64,000 bases of DNA from Viola odorata (GCA_963691705.1 OY829538.1:31888836-31952835), one strand, 5' to 3'. Shown: positions 21,347 through 33,715, counted from the first letter of the stretch. Notes: a model not told the origin generated them from the letters alone. Translations and numbers: made by a program.

Positions 21347-23539
21347 TAAACCTCACCTAGACCCACTGTTTCACTACCGACAACCCACAATCTTGTCCGA
21401 ATGTGCAAAAAGAATCGAAATTCGAAACCGAACTATTTGGGTCGGATCAGGTCTTTAAAAGTATATGTTATTTTGGGTATGAGTTTAGATCTGACCCACA
21501 GTTACCCAAATAGCCTTAATTGATCCGAAATTAACATACACTTATGTTATTTATATGTAACTCGAAATTAACCAAATATGTGGATTTGTTTTATTTAATT
21601 AGTTAGCCACATTTATTCATCATGAAATAATTTAATATCTCCAAAATTATTCACAAAATTTAATATTATTTTTTACTCGTTTTCATAATTTCATTTATAG
21701 AAGTTTTCTATTGTTTTTATTTTTTAATAAAAGTTTATATTTCTCATTGAAAGTTCTTCAAAGGTTAATAATAATCTTTTTCTTTCGAAAAAATAAGAAT
21801 TTGAATTCTTATGTTATATATTTATTGAGGGAAAAAAAGTAAGTAAATGGTAATTAATATATATTTTTTAAAATATAAATATTGTATATACAACAAGGCA
21901 CCAATTTTAGCAATGCCACTTTAAAAAGAGAAAGAAAAATGCCAAAATGACACTCAGTTAAAGTCACAAAATAAGTATTTTATTTTTAGTTTTTTTGTTC
22001 ATTATTAAATATTTTTGTTTGTTTTTCAGCTCATTTTTATATCTATGATTCTTTTTAGACATCATATTTTTCTCTCTAAAACTCAACATTGGTACTTGCA
22101 TTGTACTTCCGATTTAATTTTCTAATAAATCAAAAAATCAAAAATCAATTAAACAATTTTTTTATGAACTAAAAAAGATACTAGATTTTATGACCCGTAA
22201 GTTCTAAATTTCAATTTTATTGAACCAAAAAAAGCCGATTGATCGAATTGAGCTGAACTAATTTTATAGGGTACTTGGTTAAATGGGTATAAGATTAAAT
22301 CGGGTAAAAAAATAAATTGCCTAAACCGAATCAAAAAATTTGGGTACTCAAACTGAAAATATAATTAGACCGGGTACTTGACCCATGCGCATCCCTAATC
22401 ATTCGGGCCAACTGTAACAATAATTAAGGGCAAAAATTAGTCTTGCACTCAATTTTTGTTTGTAATACCAAGTTTGCCCCCAACTTTTGTAATACTAAAA
22501 TAACACTCGACTTTTGCACTATTTGCCCCCAACTTTTCTCCATTAGCCCAAATGATACCTAGGCACCTAAATTTTCAGTTAAGTTTAACTAACAGTGTTA
22601 TTTGACCTCTGTTAGTAATTTTTTTAGTTCTTAAATTTTTCATTGTTTCTTAAAGTAGTCCTGTAACTTCTTTTTATGTAACATTTTACCAAAATAATAA
22701 AATTGTGCCCAAAATATTAAAAACGAAATTCCATAAGAAATCAACAAATATGAAGGAAAAAAATCATACTACTAACTATCCATACTTAGTATTTTATGTA
22801 TGAATATCCACTATATTCACGTAAACCATATTCATATCATATATTTTTTACCATATCCATATTCATACTGTTACCACATATTCTTACATTAGGTCAAACC
22901 ATATCAATACCACTAACTACCCATATTTAATGGATATCCGTGAATATCCATTAATAGAAGAAGAAAAAAACCTTCTAAAAAGCATCGGGCAAAATTCATG
23001 GGTTAGTAAATCGACCCATTAACTCCACAATGAACAAAAAATTACTTCTAAAAGGACATGAAGAACTTCGCAAATAAAAGTTTAAACATATAATCGAAGT
23101 TTACATGAATTAAATTGAAAAATATACAGAAACACACTAAAATTCAAAAAATTATAAATCCCCAAATTTATTATCAAATAGAGAACTAAGACAAGTCCAA
23201 ATTGTAAGCAGTTATGTTTTAATTACTACGTTTGCTTCCTCATCATTCTCTGGATCGCACACACTTAATGGTTATCTAATAAAGTGGGTTGTTTACACAT
23301 ATGCGACACTACTAGTGCTTGCCTAGTTGCCTAATTGCGTGCTTACATAAAGTTGGGATTGTCACTTGTAGCAAAACTATGTTGTTTGGCTAGTTTGCTA
23401 TACAATTATTACTTTTTCAATTTTTTTAATTCTTTTAGTCAAAATTTTGTTTAAATTATAAAACAAAATAAATATTAATACAAAAGTATTATTAGTTCAC
23501 TCATTATAAGACTATATATTATATAGTTTAGTTTAAAGC

Positions 23540-23576
<37 letters not shown>

Positions 23577-23743
23577 ATAATATGGATAATTAAACATGCA
23601 AAATCATATTCATATAATTTACTATAGATTATAAATATTCATATCCATATCCATACCATTTGTCAATGGATAATATAAATGGATAATTAATGGATATGGT
23701 TGGTGTCGATATGCATTATTATCTAATCCACTACCATCCCTAA
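21347..23743. other. AT-rich intergenic DNA with DNA-transposon debris
   Basis: No gene seen. 21347-21470 may include the former ERO1 promoter. 22360-22400 (CCCATGCGCATCCCTAATCATTCGGG) looks like the end of a non-autonomous element. 22425-22620, starting AAGGGCAAAAATTAGTCTTGCACTC, resembles a MULE-type terminal repeat, with no partner found. 22780-22960 and 23590-23700 are rich in degenerate CCATATCCATATTCAT words. Confidence 0.5.
23543..23574. repeat. (AT)16 microsatellite
   Basis: Uninterrupted AT dinucleotide run of 32 bases. Confidence 0.9.
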
Positions 23744-24029
23744 GCAACACCTTTCGCGACAGATCTGAAACCGCGAATTTGTTGACGCAAAAAGTGTGAC
23801 TTCAACCCCGTCTTCATTGGTCATCAAGCAAGGCCTCACTCATGTTCTGAAACCGCGAATCTATTGACACAAAAAGTGCCCCTTACGAGTTCGTTCTCAT
23901 GGCCTCAGAACGTGATCTTGGGTCCGAACATGAGCGAGGCCTTGCTCGATGACTAATTAAGACGGAGCTAAAATCACGCTTTTTGTCTTAATAGATTCGT
24001 GATTTTAGATATGTCGTGGAAGGCATTGC
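23744..24029. repeat. 286-bp foldback (inverted-repeat) element
   Basis: Two arms of roughly 110-120 bp pair across a short centre. The left arm runs GCAACACCTTTCGCGACAG... and the right arm, on the other strand, GCAATGCCTTCCACGACAT.... Both then share CGAAT.T.TT.A..CAAAAAG, CGTCTT.ATT.GTCATC and GCAAGGCCTC.CTCATGTTC, with scattered transitions. No convincing target duplicate was found. It could be a MITE-like foldback or an inverted-duplication small-RNA source. Confidence 0.65.
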
Positions 24030-25544
24030 TCCCAAAAGAGATATTTGGGGAAAAAAATCAAGAGAAAGAGGTATAGTAGTGAGTTTCAAAACAAATTACT
24101 CTTTTACGAGAATTTTTTTTCCACGTAATTAAGCAACAACTAGACCTATATTTGGAGTTTTAGAATTAGTTTTTATTTTGTAGGTGACTGATAGTTCGTA
24201 TTTTATGCACATTTTTCTCTTTAATTATAGCCTTATTTTGAGCATGATACTGCTAATTTTCCTTTGAATTCACACTCTTTGCAGATCTAGGCTCAAAGAG
24301 GAAAAGATGCTGAAATAGCCCTTTTTTGGTGAAATTCTGCCTTATGGATCTCAAAGCGTCAAGATCAGCGTTGAGGCCTAGCTGTTTTTCAGTCTTTGAG
24401 CCTGGATGCGAGTCGTGCTGTCTAGCCCTGGACCTACACTGGAGCCATCTGGAGCTACATCTTGCCTCAGATTCACTGTCGCACGTGCAGATATCTCGCC
24501 AAGGACACGCGAAGAAAGATCCACGCGGGATTCCCTCCAGATCCCTTTTTGGCTACCTTAGGAATATTCCTTAGGCCATGCACGCTCCTTTGTACCTCCC
24601 TCTTAGCTGTCTTTTGTCCTTTTGTGAGCAAAGAGGGTATTTAAACCTTAGTTTTAGGGTTTTTAGGATATCATCTTTTATCATATCATCAAATCGTTTT
24701 GGGGGCAGCTGCTCACCTACTTTCCTCTTTAGTTTTCTAGGGATTTGTTCTTCCCCTTTGTAGCCATCGCCGACCATCAACTCTTCAAACCAGAGCTTTT
24801 AGCTCCGGCCGGTATTTATTAAGATTTTTATTTCCTTTATTACATTTCTCCCTTTTATGTTTTACATCAAATCTGTCTTCATTTATTTATTTATTAGCAT
24901 GAGTAGCTAAGCTCATCCGCTTAGCAAGGGTGTTTTAAGGGTTGCATAGAGGTAGTCAAGAGGCCAAATCGTGCATTATACATTCTTATTGTTGTATTTA
25001 TTTGCTTGTCATTTTTATTGTTATATCTAGTTGGTTTTATTAGAAGCTTGATCACCTGCTAGTTTACTTTCTTAGATCTCTATCATTTCTTTGGTTATAA
25101 CTAATGTGAAGCCTTAAAATAGAGTAGACACTAGATGGATTGTCATTAGCTTGGTCCGTTCTGTCTAGGGCAAGTAACTGATTAGGGCAGTACCGCAAGT
25201 CTGACAAGTTGAGAGGTATTTCGCCTTAGACGTGTCTTTTCTCCTCTTAATGGGCCTTTGATTATTGCCTCCCCGCCCCGTGCCTGGGAGGATGGCAAAG
25301 TGTCAAGGCTACCTCATATGTGAAAACGGGGGGTAGCTTCTCTTACGAAGGAAAATAGGGGGCCTAAACGTACCTGACCCCTATAACACGTCTATAGCAT
25401 GAGAATATAATATCTGTGCGTCGATGACTGACTAGGCCTCGACGCAACCTGAGAAAATCCCTTGCTAAGATTTCTCCTTATTTGATTTTACCTCGTTTAA
25501 TTCACTATTTATTTTGCTTATGATTATTACTTCTTTTAATTTTA

Positions 25545-25675
25545 GGGTCAATAGTGTTTTGACCCCTTGAACTATCGCGAAAAACAAGACACCTCCCTGG
25601 ACTAAAAAAATTCAAAAGGAGGTCCCTGAACTAAAAGTCAATGAAATGCAGGCCCCTACCGTCAGTCAACCTTAA
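25545..25675 (+). repeat. MULE left terminal inverted repeat
   Basis: Reads GGGTCAATAGTG... to ...CCGTCAGTCAACC, matching the reverse complement of 27267-27397 with about five differences. Confidence 0.9.
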
Positions 25676-26107
25676 CAGTCTGTTAAGGTGACCTGCTACA
25701 AAAGGTTTTTTTTTTTTAAACCTGTTGTAGCAGGTAATTATGTAAAAAAAATTTAAAAATTTCTTTATTATTTTCTTATTAAAAAATTTCTTTCTTCCTT
25801 ATTTTCTTATTCCAAAAATTTTAAAATTTCAAAAATTAAAAAACAAAAAAAATTCTTTCTTTAATTCTAGGTTTTTTTATTTCTTTTCAAAAAAATAATA
25901 TAATTAATATTAAAAATCCAAAAAATAATATAATTAATTTTAAAAATTCAAAAAATAATATATTTAATTTCAAAATTTCAAAAAGAATACTATAATTAAT
26001 TTTAAAAATATATAAAAATAATATAATTCCTTCCATTTTTTTTAAATCTAAAACTTTCCATTTTTTTTAAATCTAAAACTTTCCATTTTTATTCCCATGG
26101 CTATCAC

Positions 26108-26446
26108 TTGAATGCTCTCTTTCATCCTCACCCAAAACCAACAAAAATCAACCCTCACTCTCTAACCCTACCATTCTCTATCGATCTCTCACTCTCCGCC
26201 ACGCCTCACCCAACCGCCACACCTCACCTAACCGCCGCCACCAACCTCGTTGCCAGCCCCACCAGCGCCATCATCACCATCTCGCCACGGTTTTCAAATC
26301 AGCACCGAACCATCCCAATCCACCAAATCCTCACCACCGCTTCAGCATCATCAAAACCCAGCACCACCGCTTCCCCTTTTCCTCACCGCCGGCCATCGCC
26401 CTCTCTCGGCAGCCACAGAAACAGAAGCAAGGTAATTTTCCTTTAA
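26108..26446 (+). other. Possible captured gene fragment inside MULE
   Basis: GC-richer core with a 112-codon frame rich in Pro, Ser, Thr and His and no recognised domain. It ends near a plausible exon end (AGCAAG|GTAATTT) with a matching acceptor at TTAATTTTCAG (about 26536) and a second GC-rich block after it (26537-26760). The exon-intron look and the composition jump relative to the AT-rich flanks suggest host sequence picked up by the MULE (Pack-MULE). I do not recognise a parent gene; the frame may be coincidental. Confidence 0.35.
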
Positions 26447-27266
26447 TCATCATCTGTTAATTTCGTTTCTTGTCCTGTTTCTCTGTTTCGTTGTTTGTCC
26501 TCTGCTTGCTGCTGTGTTTTGTGCTTAATTTTCAGATTGGGTGAGGAGATGAGGAGGTTGGGCTATGGGTTTGATTTTGGGTTCAATTGATTGTATAGGT
26601 TGTGGTGTTGGTCGTGGTTGGAAGAATTTGCGCAGATCAGGAGGCAGTGTGGTGACGGCGGTGGGAGACCGACCAAGGGTGTGGCTGTGTCGGTGGCGTG
26701 GGTGTGGTGGCGCCAGCAGTGGAAGAAGAAGAAGGCGAGCTTTGTTGAATTGAGAAAGAATTTTGAAAGAAAGAAAACGAAAGAGAAGAAAAAAGAAAAG
26801 AAAGTGCAGCAGAGAAGGGAGTGAGGTCGTGGTCTGGAAAGAAAAGAGAGAAAATAAAGTGCAGGAGAGCAAAAGAAAGAAAAGAAATAAAGGAAAGGAA
26901 AAAATAAAAAGAAAGAAATAAAGAAATAAAGACATAATATAAGAGAAAATAAAAATTAATTATATTAATTTTTTTTATATTTTAGATTAATTATATTATT
27001 TTTCTGATATTTTAGATTAATTATATTATTTTTCTGAATATTTAGATTAATTACATTATTTTTCTAAATTTTAAGATTAATTATATTATTTTTTGAATTT
27101 TTAAAATTAATTAAATTATTTTTTGGAATTTTTAAATTTTTTCTTATATTTTAAATTAATTATATTATTTTTTCTGAATTTTTTAAATTAATTATATTAT
27201 TTAATACATAATGGTATTATTGTAAATAAATGCAAACCGGCAACCATAAGTAGAAACTAACGGAAA

Positions 27267-27397
27267 GTTAGGTTGACTGACGGTAGGGGCCTGCATTTCA
27301 TTGACCTTTAGTTTAGGGACCTCCTTTTGAATTTTTTTAGTCCAGGGAGGTGTCTTATTTTTCGCGATAGTTCAGGGGGTCAAAACACTATTGACCC
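27267..27397 (-). repeat. MULE right terminal inverted repeat
   Basis: Inverted partner of the left TIR; ends ...CACTATTGACCC followed by the 9-bp target duplicate. Confidence 0.9.
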
Positions 27398-27644
27398 TTA
27401 ATTTTATTATTGTTGTCTTTGTTAGTTGTCTTGCCCTCGATATCTTTTGGTCGACTTGTTTGACCAACAAAACCCCCCCTTTTGTGTTACTATTTTGTGC
27501 ATTTAATTATGTCATACATCTAGGGCAAGACTCATCGTTCAGTCTCTATGGTTCGACCATGTTACCACTATTTGTAAATTAATTGTGCATCTAGGCATCA
27601 GGAATATTATTATTTTTAACCCATTTCGACAGCGAGTCAGTGAC

Positions 27645-28027
27645 AGTAATAGCTGATTTACATGTCTTTCGTTGAACGTTTTTTTGTTAAGGTCAATTTA
27701 GAATAACATATTGAAATAAAATTTAAGAGTTGTTTAAGTAGAGGGTTTTTATATTAATTTTACTGTAAAAAATATTTTAACTTTATCATTTTCTGAAATA
27801 GTTTTGATTAGGAATTGAAAGTGGAAATCGAGTACATAGATATTATCAAATTTTTAAATTTTTTTCTTAATTTTTCTTAGAAATTTAAACTTTCTAGATT
27901 TTCTTTTCAAAATATTATACATTTTTTTGCATTTTTGGTATTTTAAAAATTATTTTCTTTATTTTTTTTGAAATTTAAAATTTTCTGGATTTCTTTTCCA
28001 TTATAAATTTTCTAGATTTCTTTTCCA
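27645..28027. other. AT-rich spacer
   Basis: Low-complexity AT-rich sequence with a short direct repeat (TTTTCTAGATTTCTTTTCCATTATAAA at about 27975-28035, two near copies). No gene seen. Confidence 0.5.
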
Positions 28028-29640
28028 TTATAAAATAAGGGTTTGAACGGTGGTGATGCGAGCAACGAGAGTGAAAGTCTCCTCATAGTCGGTGCCATAT
28101 TCTTGTGGATATCTTATGGCTACCAATAGTGTTATGTATCGGTCAATGCTTCCATTAGACCTAATTTTGATTTTATAGATCCATTTCCATCCCACCTTTG
28201 TTTTTTCTACACGAAGATCAACAATATCCCATGTGCTACTTTGTTGTAGTGCATTTAGTTCTTCTTTCATTGCTTCCTACCAAAGAGGGTCAGAAGAGGC
28301 CTCGCAAAAAGAGCAAGGCTCATGCAATGTAGCTAAGGCATAATAAAGGTAGAAATCTTGAAGTCTAGTAAAGGGAACATGACTTCTAGTTGGATAATGA
28401 GTTTTTGTAGAGGATTCAGTACTTGAATTTGTACCTCACCTTCATGTGGAATTTATGGGTCACTTGATGGACTTAGGGGAATATTAATGAGTAGGCACAT
28501 TTGAAGTATCACTATTATCCATGCTGGAAGACTCAGGAAATAGTTCAACATAATGATTTGTAAAAAAATGATTGACATGATCTAAAATAACATAAAAGTA
28601 AGAGATTTTTTAAAATGTATTCTCCCAAAATATCACACGTTGAGATATGTGAAGTCGTCGACTGACTGGATCATAACAATGATAACCTTTTATAATCAAA
28701 ATGGTCCCATAACCTTTTAAATGCTCCCATAGCCAAGAAAATAACATAATCGTGATCGAGGTTCAAGCTTGTTGTGTTTGTGCAATTGGAGCAAGACAAA
28801 ACATGCACATCCAAAAGTCCTAAGGTATATGATTGTGAAGGAAAGGAGAAGGAACTCTATTGATTGTATAAACAACTGTTAGAGCAGCTTCCACCCAAAA
28901 TTGATCAGGAATAGAGTGAGTAATGTTCGAATGGTGTCAAGTATGTTTATACATACGTTTTACTCGACCATTCTATTGAGAGGTGTCTGGACAAGAGTAT
29001 TGAGGAATGGTGTCGCCCTGCTTCAATAAACTAAGAAAAGCACGTTATGTGTACCCAAGGGCATTGTCAGAGCGAAAAAGTTTAATTTTACATGAAAATT
29101 GAGTTTTAATCATAGTAGAGAAATCACGATAAATATCAAGCAATTCATACCTATGTTTCATCAAGTATATCGAGAAAAGTCATCAATAAAAATAACAAAA
29201 TTACGAGATTCTCCCATGGTAGGAACAAGAGAAAGGTCCTCAAACATCAAAATGCATCAAATCAAAAAAAGCATTAGAAATATAGTCATTGTTATTAAAG
29301 GATAAAGTTGGTCGTTTCCCTAACTGACAAACAACACAATCAAAATTAATGGGATTGACTTGTCCTAATGCACTAACACTAGATAAATGTTAAATTTTTT
29401 TTGTTGGAGACATGGTCTAGGCGAGAATACCAAAAATGAAAAGTAACATACACTAGATGGAGTGGCGACAACAATATACGAACCATGAGAAAGATGTAAA
29501 ATTGATAGTTCAAATAAGCGTCTTATCTTATGGCTTGTCCCAACGATCTGGTTGTTCACAGAGTCCTACACAGTCATACCCTTTCATGAGAATAAAACAT
29601 CAAGTCCCATATCACATAATTGACCAACAAAGCTTTGTTA
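28028..29640 (-). mobile_element. Decayed Ty1-Copia pol remnant
   Basis: On the minus strand, frames shifted by stops still read as Copia. The pre-integrase end (LFELSILHLSHGS near 29500) comes first. Next is the integrase core (GPFSLVPTMGESRNFVIFIDDFSR near 29180-29240, then FRSDNA). Last is the RT start (MKEELNALQQSSTWDIVDL...VGWKWIYKIK at 28028-28270). Both ends are missing and no LTRs were found. It abuts the LINE fragment at about 29650. Confidence 0.8.
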
Positions 29641-29654
29641 CTGTCAAGGATTAA

Positions 29655-32143
29655 TCCAATACCAAGCCCACCAAAACACTTATCGACAATAACATATTTT
29701 CAAACAGCTTTACTAAAGGTTGCCCCCTCCCTAGTACCCCGCCACAAGAACCTATCCAATAACTTCACAAAACACTAAGCAATACCAACCGAAATGCGGT
29801 AAATAGATAGGTAATATAAAGGTAAGCTATTGAAAACAACCTTGATAAGTACAACACAACCCGCAATCGACAAAACCTTCCCTTTCCAGTTAGCCAAACA
29901 CGCCTTTACTTTTTCAAGCAAGGGCTGCCACAACTTTTTACACCATGGACTCGCACCATGTGGGACTTCCAAGTAGCTCACGGGTAGAGTTTCCAACTTG
30001 AATGTCATACGGTTCGGGGAAAGGACAACTGTAGATGGCGCTACATTCACCCCGATATGAGTACCCTTGTGAAAATTAACCTTTAGACTAGAAACTAAAT
30101 CAACCACCTGCTCACCCTTTTGACCTTAAGTTGACCCTCCAAATCATCATCGCCAAAAATTAGTGTATCATCCGCGAACTAAATATGGGACATCGACCAA
30201 TTCTTTCGCAGATTACCAATTCCTTTAAATTCTCCTCTTGCTTCAGCTCGCTCAATCATCAAATGTAAACCCTCCACGGCAAGGTTAAACAAAAAAGGAA
30301 ACAATGGACAACCTTATCGCAACCTTTTTTTTAAATCGAGACCCTAGTTGGAGTTCCATTCAAAAGAATAGAAGTCTTAGCAGTCATCATGCACCGTTTT
30401 ACCTAACCAATCCTGCAATTTCCAAACCCCATCACTTGCATAACCCACCGAAGATACGACCAGTTAATGAAATCATACACTTTATGGAAACTAGTTTCAA
30501 TAAGTTAACGTGTGTCCTTTTCATGAAATTAAGGACTTTAGAGGCTGCCAACACATAATCTAAAACTTTTTTACCAGCTATAAAGCCATGTTGTATATCA
30601 CTAACTAGGGAACCCATTACATCCTTAATCCGCAGTACGAGTAACTTAACAATTGCTTTATTAAAACATCCAACAAGAGAGATTGGCCTGAATTCATTTA
30701 AAGAAGACGCACCTGGTACCTTGGGAATGAGGTCATAAAAGCAAAATATATACCTCTTGGCATAACTCCAGTTTTAAAGAATTCAAGCACCACTTCCACA
30801 AAATTAGTGCAGATGAGTTCCCAGGATCTTCTAATATAAGAAAAATTATACCTATCCTGCCCTAGAGATCTGCCACCGCCGTCAAGCAAACACTGCCTTT
30901 GTAATTTCCTCCACAATGGCCAATTTCTCTAGGTTCTTGATTTGACTATCTAACAAGTGCTTAAACCAACATTGTGAAACCCGCCCTGTCCAGTCGGCAA
31001 TGCAGAAACGTCTCGTCCTAGTTCCAGAAATGGGATTGAAAATGCTTCATTCTATCTCGAATCAAATCCCAGACTATCTCGGCTATACCGGAACAATTCC
31101 GACTATATGGTCCACTCAAACCCGTCTCGGTTTATGCCGGTAAAGAAAAAGAAAATGTTTGCTTGTTGCTTGCTGCATTGTTTCACTTTCAATTCCTTTC
31201 TTTCCTTCTCCCAAATCCCATGGTCGTTCACCATGGCTTTCTCCTAGGCCATAAATCCTTGCTAGATATATTGGTCACCAAAAAACCCAATCAATCCCTA
31301 CTAGTTTTGGTCACCAACTTCTTCTTTGGGTATAAAGATATTGAGTCTTGCTTCATTTTTGGCCAATTCGCCACCTAGGTGTTATGAATCGGGTAGATCG
31401 AGAAGATAGAATTTGGGATTGGAAGTAGAAGTAGAAGAAATGGAGATTGGAAATGGAAGAAGTTAGAGGGAAGAAGAAGAAGTAGGAGAAAGGGAAATTG
31501 ATATTTCTGTATTTTTTTTTGGTAATCTCAATTACAAGATGATGACACTATATGAGCAAAAACCTATAATTCTAATAGGCTAAGCCTACCTAAGTTACTA
31601 ATAGTTGGTCTAATATTAATCAGTAATAGGTTTGGCCCACTAATCTCAAGATGGGTATAAATTTGTGTGATGTATACAAAATATACAATATAAAGAGTCC
31701 AAGATACCAACCGAAATCGATATTTTGACTGAAACTGAAATATCTCATCCTAGTAGCAAAACCAAGATGGTCACCGGAACGAGATTCACAACCTTGGGTT
31801 AAATCCCAAATCTAGAATAATTGGTCAAGACGCAACTTTTTTCTGGAAATAGATCCTCAAAATAGGTTGTTGCCCCTTCTCTCATGGATGCATGATCAGT
31901 CACCTCTACATTTGAAATATGCAAACTAATCTTATTAGACCATTCTCGTATTTTGCACACCATGAGGAAGAATTTAGTATTCTTGTCACTCACTTCGCAC
32001 CACTTGATCCTGGATTTTTGCAGCCAAAAGCATTCCACTACACGAGTCTGATATTTAAAGTTGTCCCACGTTGAAATGTACAAATCAGAATCCTCTTTGG
32101 TCCATTCCCTCGTCTCCCTAACCCTGTCCAACGCTGCAATTTG
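29655..32143 (-). mobile_element. LINE (non-LTR retrotransposon), reverse-transcriptase half
   Basis: Minus-strand L1-type LINE pseudogene. Reading from 32143 downwards: linker with RETREWTKEDSDL and KSRIKWCEVSDKNTKFF, then an unrelated ~820-bp insert (30972-31791). After it come IVEEITKAV, GQDRYNFSYIRRSWELIC (the PGPDG region), QHGFIAGKKVLDYVL, and a late RT block KVNFHKGTHIGVNV...PVSYLEVPHGASPWCKK. The tail shows LDRFLWRG and GGLGIG near 29660-29760. Many stops and shifts are present. The upstream endonuclease half lies at 63436-64000, separated by nested LTR elements. The 3' end with poly(A) is not seen. Confidence 0.85.
30972..31791. other. About 820-bp insertion of unknown class within the LINE
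   Basis: LINE homology stops and resumes on either side. The ends show a weak inverted repeat: TTGTGAAACCCGCC on the left, and TTGTGAATCTCGTT reading in from the right on the other strand. Inside is a purine-rich AGAAGAAGAAG tract (about 31415-31500) but no domain-bearing ORF. No clean target duplicate was found. Probably a small non-autonomous DNA element. Confidence 0.4.
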
Positions 32144-32598
32144 TGTTGGGTCCAGCTCATATTGGCTGCCCAACTGTCGGCTCCGTATAGAATCGAGCAA
32201 TTAATTAGATGCTATAAAATTGGACTTTTTCATTGTCCAAATTAGAAAAGAAACTAGAGTAATTTTTACAAAGAAATTACTATCACCGTCCAAGCTACAA
32301 TTAGAGACTTGGAATTACTGCACCGCCAAAAACCTGAATTGTGGACTTTTCATGACAAGCAATTAATGCTTGTAGTATTGCATGTATATATAATATGCAA
32401 TTTGGAAAGGAAAAGTGGCAGCAGAAGATGAAAAGGAGTGTTAGCAGCAAAATTGGAAAGTTAATTCAATTTTGGATTTGGAAAAGCAAGCATGCCAATT
32501 TGGAATTTCTGATGTCCACATGATCACACGGTGATTATGTTGACCATTTTTTCTGCAGTGCCTTATAAATAGGTAGGCCAGGAAATAGAATTGGGTAG
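32144..32598 (+). repeat. Copia A 5' LTR, first part
   Basis: Matches 52411-52880. It is cut by the Tat element at GGTAG and continues at 48086. Confidence 0.9.
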
Positions 32599-33115
32599 TG
32601 ATAAGAGTCTGAAGTTTGTTGAGTAGGATCGGTCAAAGTGGGGTTGGTCGGGAACACTGTTCCGGTTGTCTTCGTTACCTGTAAAGCGCCGGAGGGGGTC
32701 TTCGGCGTAAACACTCCGATGCTTAAGTTAGTATGAGTGGTGAAAATGGTAGGGGTTCAGCACGTTGTCTTAGGCTTACCCTCTTGTTTGGAAGGGTGGG
32801 GGTATTTATAGGTAAAGGAAGGACCTTACCGACAGGGGGTAGGCGTTATCCCTGGTAGATGTCACTTGTGTGTTAGGGAGTGATATCATACGAGGTGACG
32901 TCATACGGAGTGACGTCATGCGTGACCTGGGATGGGGTGACGCCGTGCAAATGTAATGTGAGAGCCCCCCCTGCTGTTGTCGACCATCCCAGGGTCAGTC
33001 GCTAGGCTAGGGGTGGTAGGAGCAGTGCCATGTCCCCCTTGGTATGTACAGTGTTCAGGCCTTGTCGCCAAGTGTGATGGCGGAGATGTCGCTAGGGTGG
33101 TGTCAATGGTTATCA
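32599..33115 (-). repeat. Tat element 3' LTR
   Basis: TGATAAG...GTTATCA on the plus strand. Two TGACGTCA motifs are intact and a third has decayed to GATATCA at its CpG. Confidence 0.95.
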
Positions 33116-33327
33116 TAAGCCCAACTGAAAACGAGCCCGAGTGTTTACCAAGGGCTACTGCCTCGTCTTCAGTCTTATCTCTTAAGGGGTTTCTGCATTA
33201 ATGAGGGCTCGACAGTTGATAAACACATCTTTCAGGGATACATTTTTTCCTGGGTCTATAAATAGACCTTTTTTTCCTGCACTTATTTTTCAAAACTCTC
33301 TCAACTTTCTTCACCTCTCCTCGTTCA

Positions 33328-33715
33328 ATGGACGAAGTTACCAAAAATTTTCTGCTCTGCAAGGCCCACACACTGAGGAACCTGACTCAAGCAGACATCG
33401 ATTTCCTGGGGTCGCTGAACACCAAAACTTCTGAGGATATCTTGGAGCTCCAGGGGATACTGACCCCCCTACAGGCTAGGCAGAATGTTGTCTCCATGGA
33501 GGACTTCAGCCCCATGGAGAAGGCGGTGAAACTGTCGGTGGCTGTCTCTCAAATTCAGCTACTCATTGCTATGCTGCAACACAGGAAGGATTTGCTGGGG
33601 TGCTGCTTGAAAGGGCATGAGGGCCTGCTCTTCCGAACTGACCACTCTTGCGGATGCCTTGAGGGATATTCCCTTTATGGAGTGGGAAGATGACGACGCT
33701 GGGTCGAATGTCTGA
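33328..33715 (+). pseudogene. Tat antisense ORF 1, right copy (frameshifted)
   Basis: Begins MDEVTKNFLLCKAHTLRNLT. It aligns throughout with the intact 127-residue ORF at 397-780, then slips frame at about 33625-33635. The other frame continues the homology (ADALRDIPFMEW...DAGSNV) to a stop at 33713-33715. Upstream, GGGTCTATAAATAGACC (33246-33262) is a strong TATA box about 70 bp before the ATG. Downstream, CCCTTAAATAAATAAAATGG (about 33792-33811) is a poly(A)-type signal. It is antisense to gag-pol and lies just inside the 3' LTR. Function unknown. Confidence 0.7.

Larger units (their letters stand above)
25545..27397. mobile_element. MULE (Mutator-like) non-autonomous DNA transposon
   Basis: 1,853-bp element with about 131-bp terminal inverted repeats beginning GGGTCAATAGTG, differing at only a few positions, and a perfect 9-bp target duplicate TTAATTTTA (25536-25544 and 27398-27406). 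Long TIRs with 9-bp duplicates are typical of MULEs. No transposase is present. The interior has AT-rich sub-terminal repeats (AATTAATTATATTATTTTT units, 25900-26030 and 26950-27210), themselves inverted relative to each other, around a GC-richer core at 26090-26830. Confidence 0.92.
24189..27639 (+). repeat. Solo LTR of Athila-like family, interrupted by a MULE
   Basis: LTR from TGATAGTTCGTATTTTATGC to TTCGACAGCGAGTCA, flanked by perfect GTGAC duplicates (24184-24188 and 27640-27644). About 1.59 kb once the MULE and one of its duplicates are removed. It aligns with the LTR at 5112-6611 (opposite strand) at its start, around the GGTGTTTTAAGGGTTGCA block (about 24929-24946), and at its end (GTGCATCTAGG.ATCA). 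No primer site or internal region adjoins it, as expected of a solo LTR left by LTR-LTR recombination. Confidence 0.85.

Noticed and set aside
22425..22620. A second MULE beginning AGGGCAAAAATTAG
   Set aside because: Only one terminal-repeat-like end is visible and no inverted partner or 9-bp duplicate was found.
23543..23574. AT run as a scaffold attachment or origin site
   Set aside because: A plain dinucleotide microsatellite; nothing else supports a functional site.
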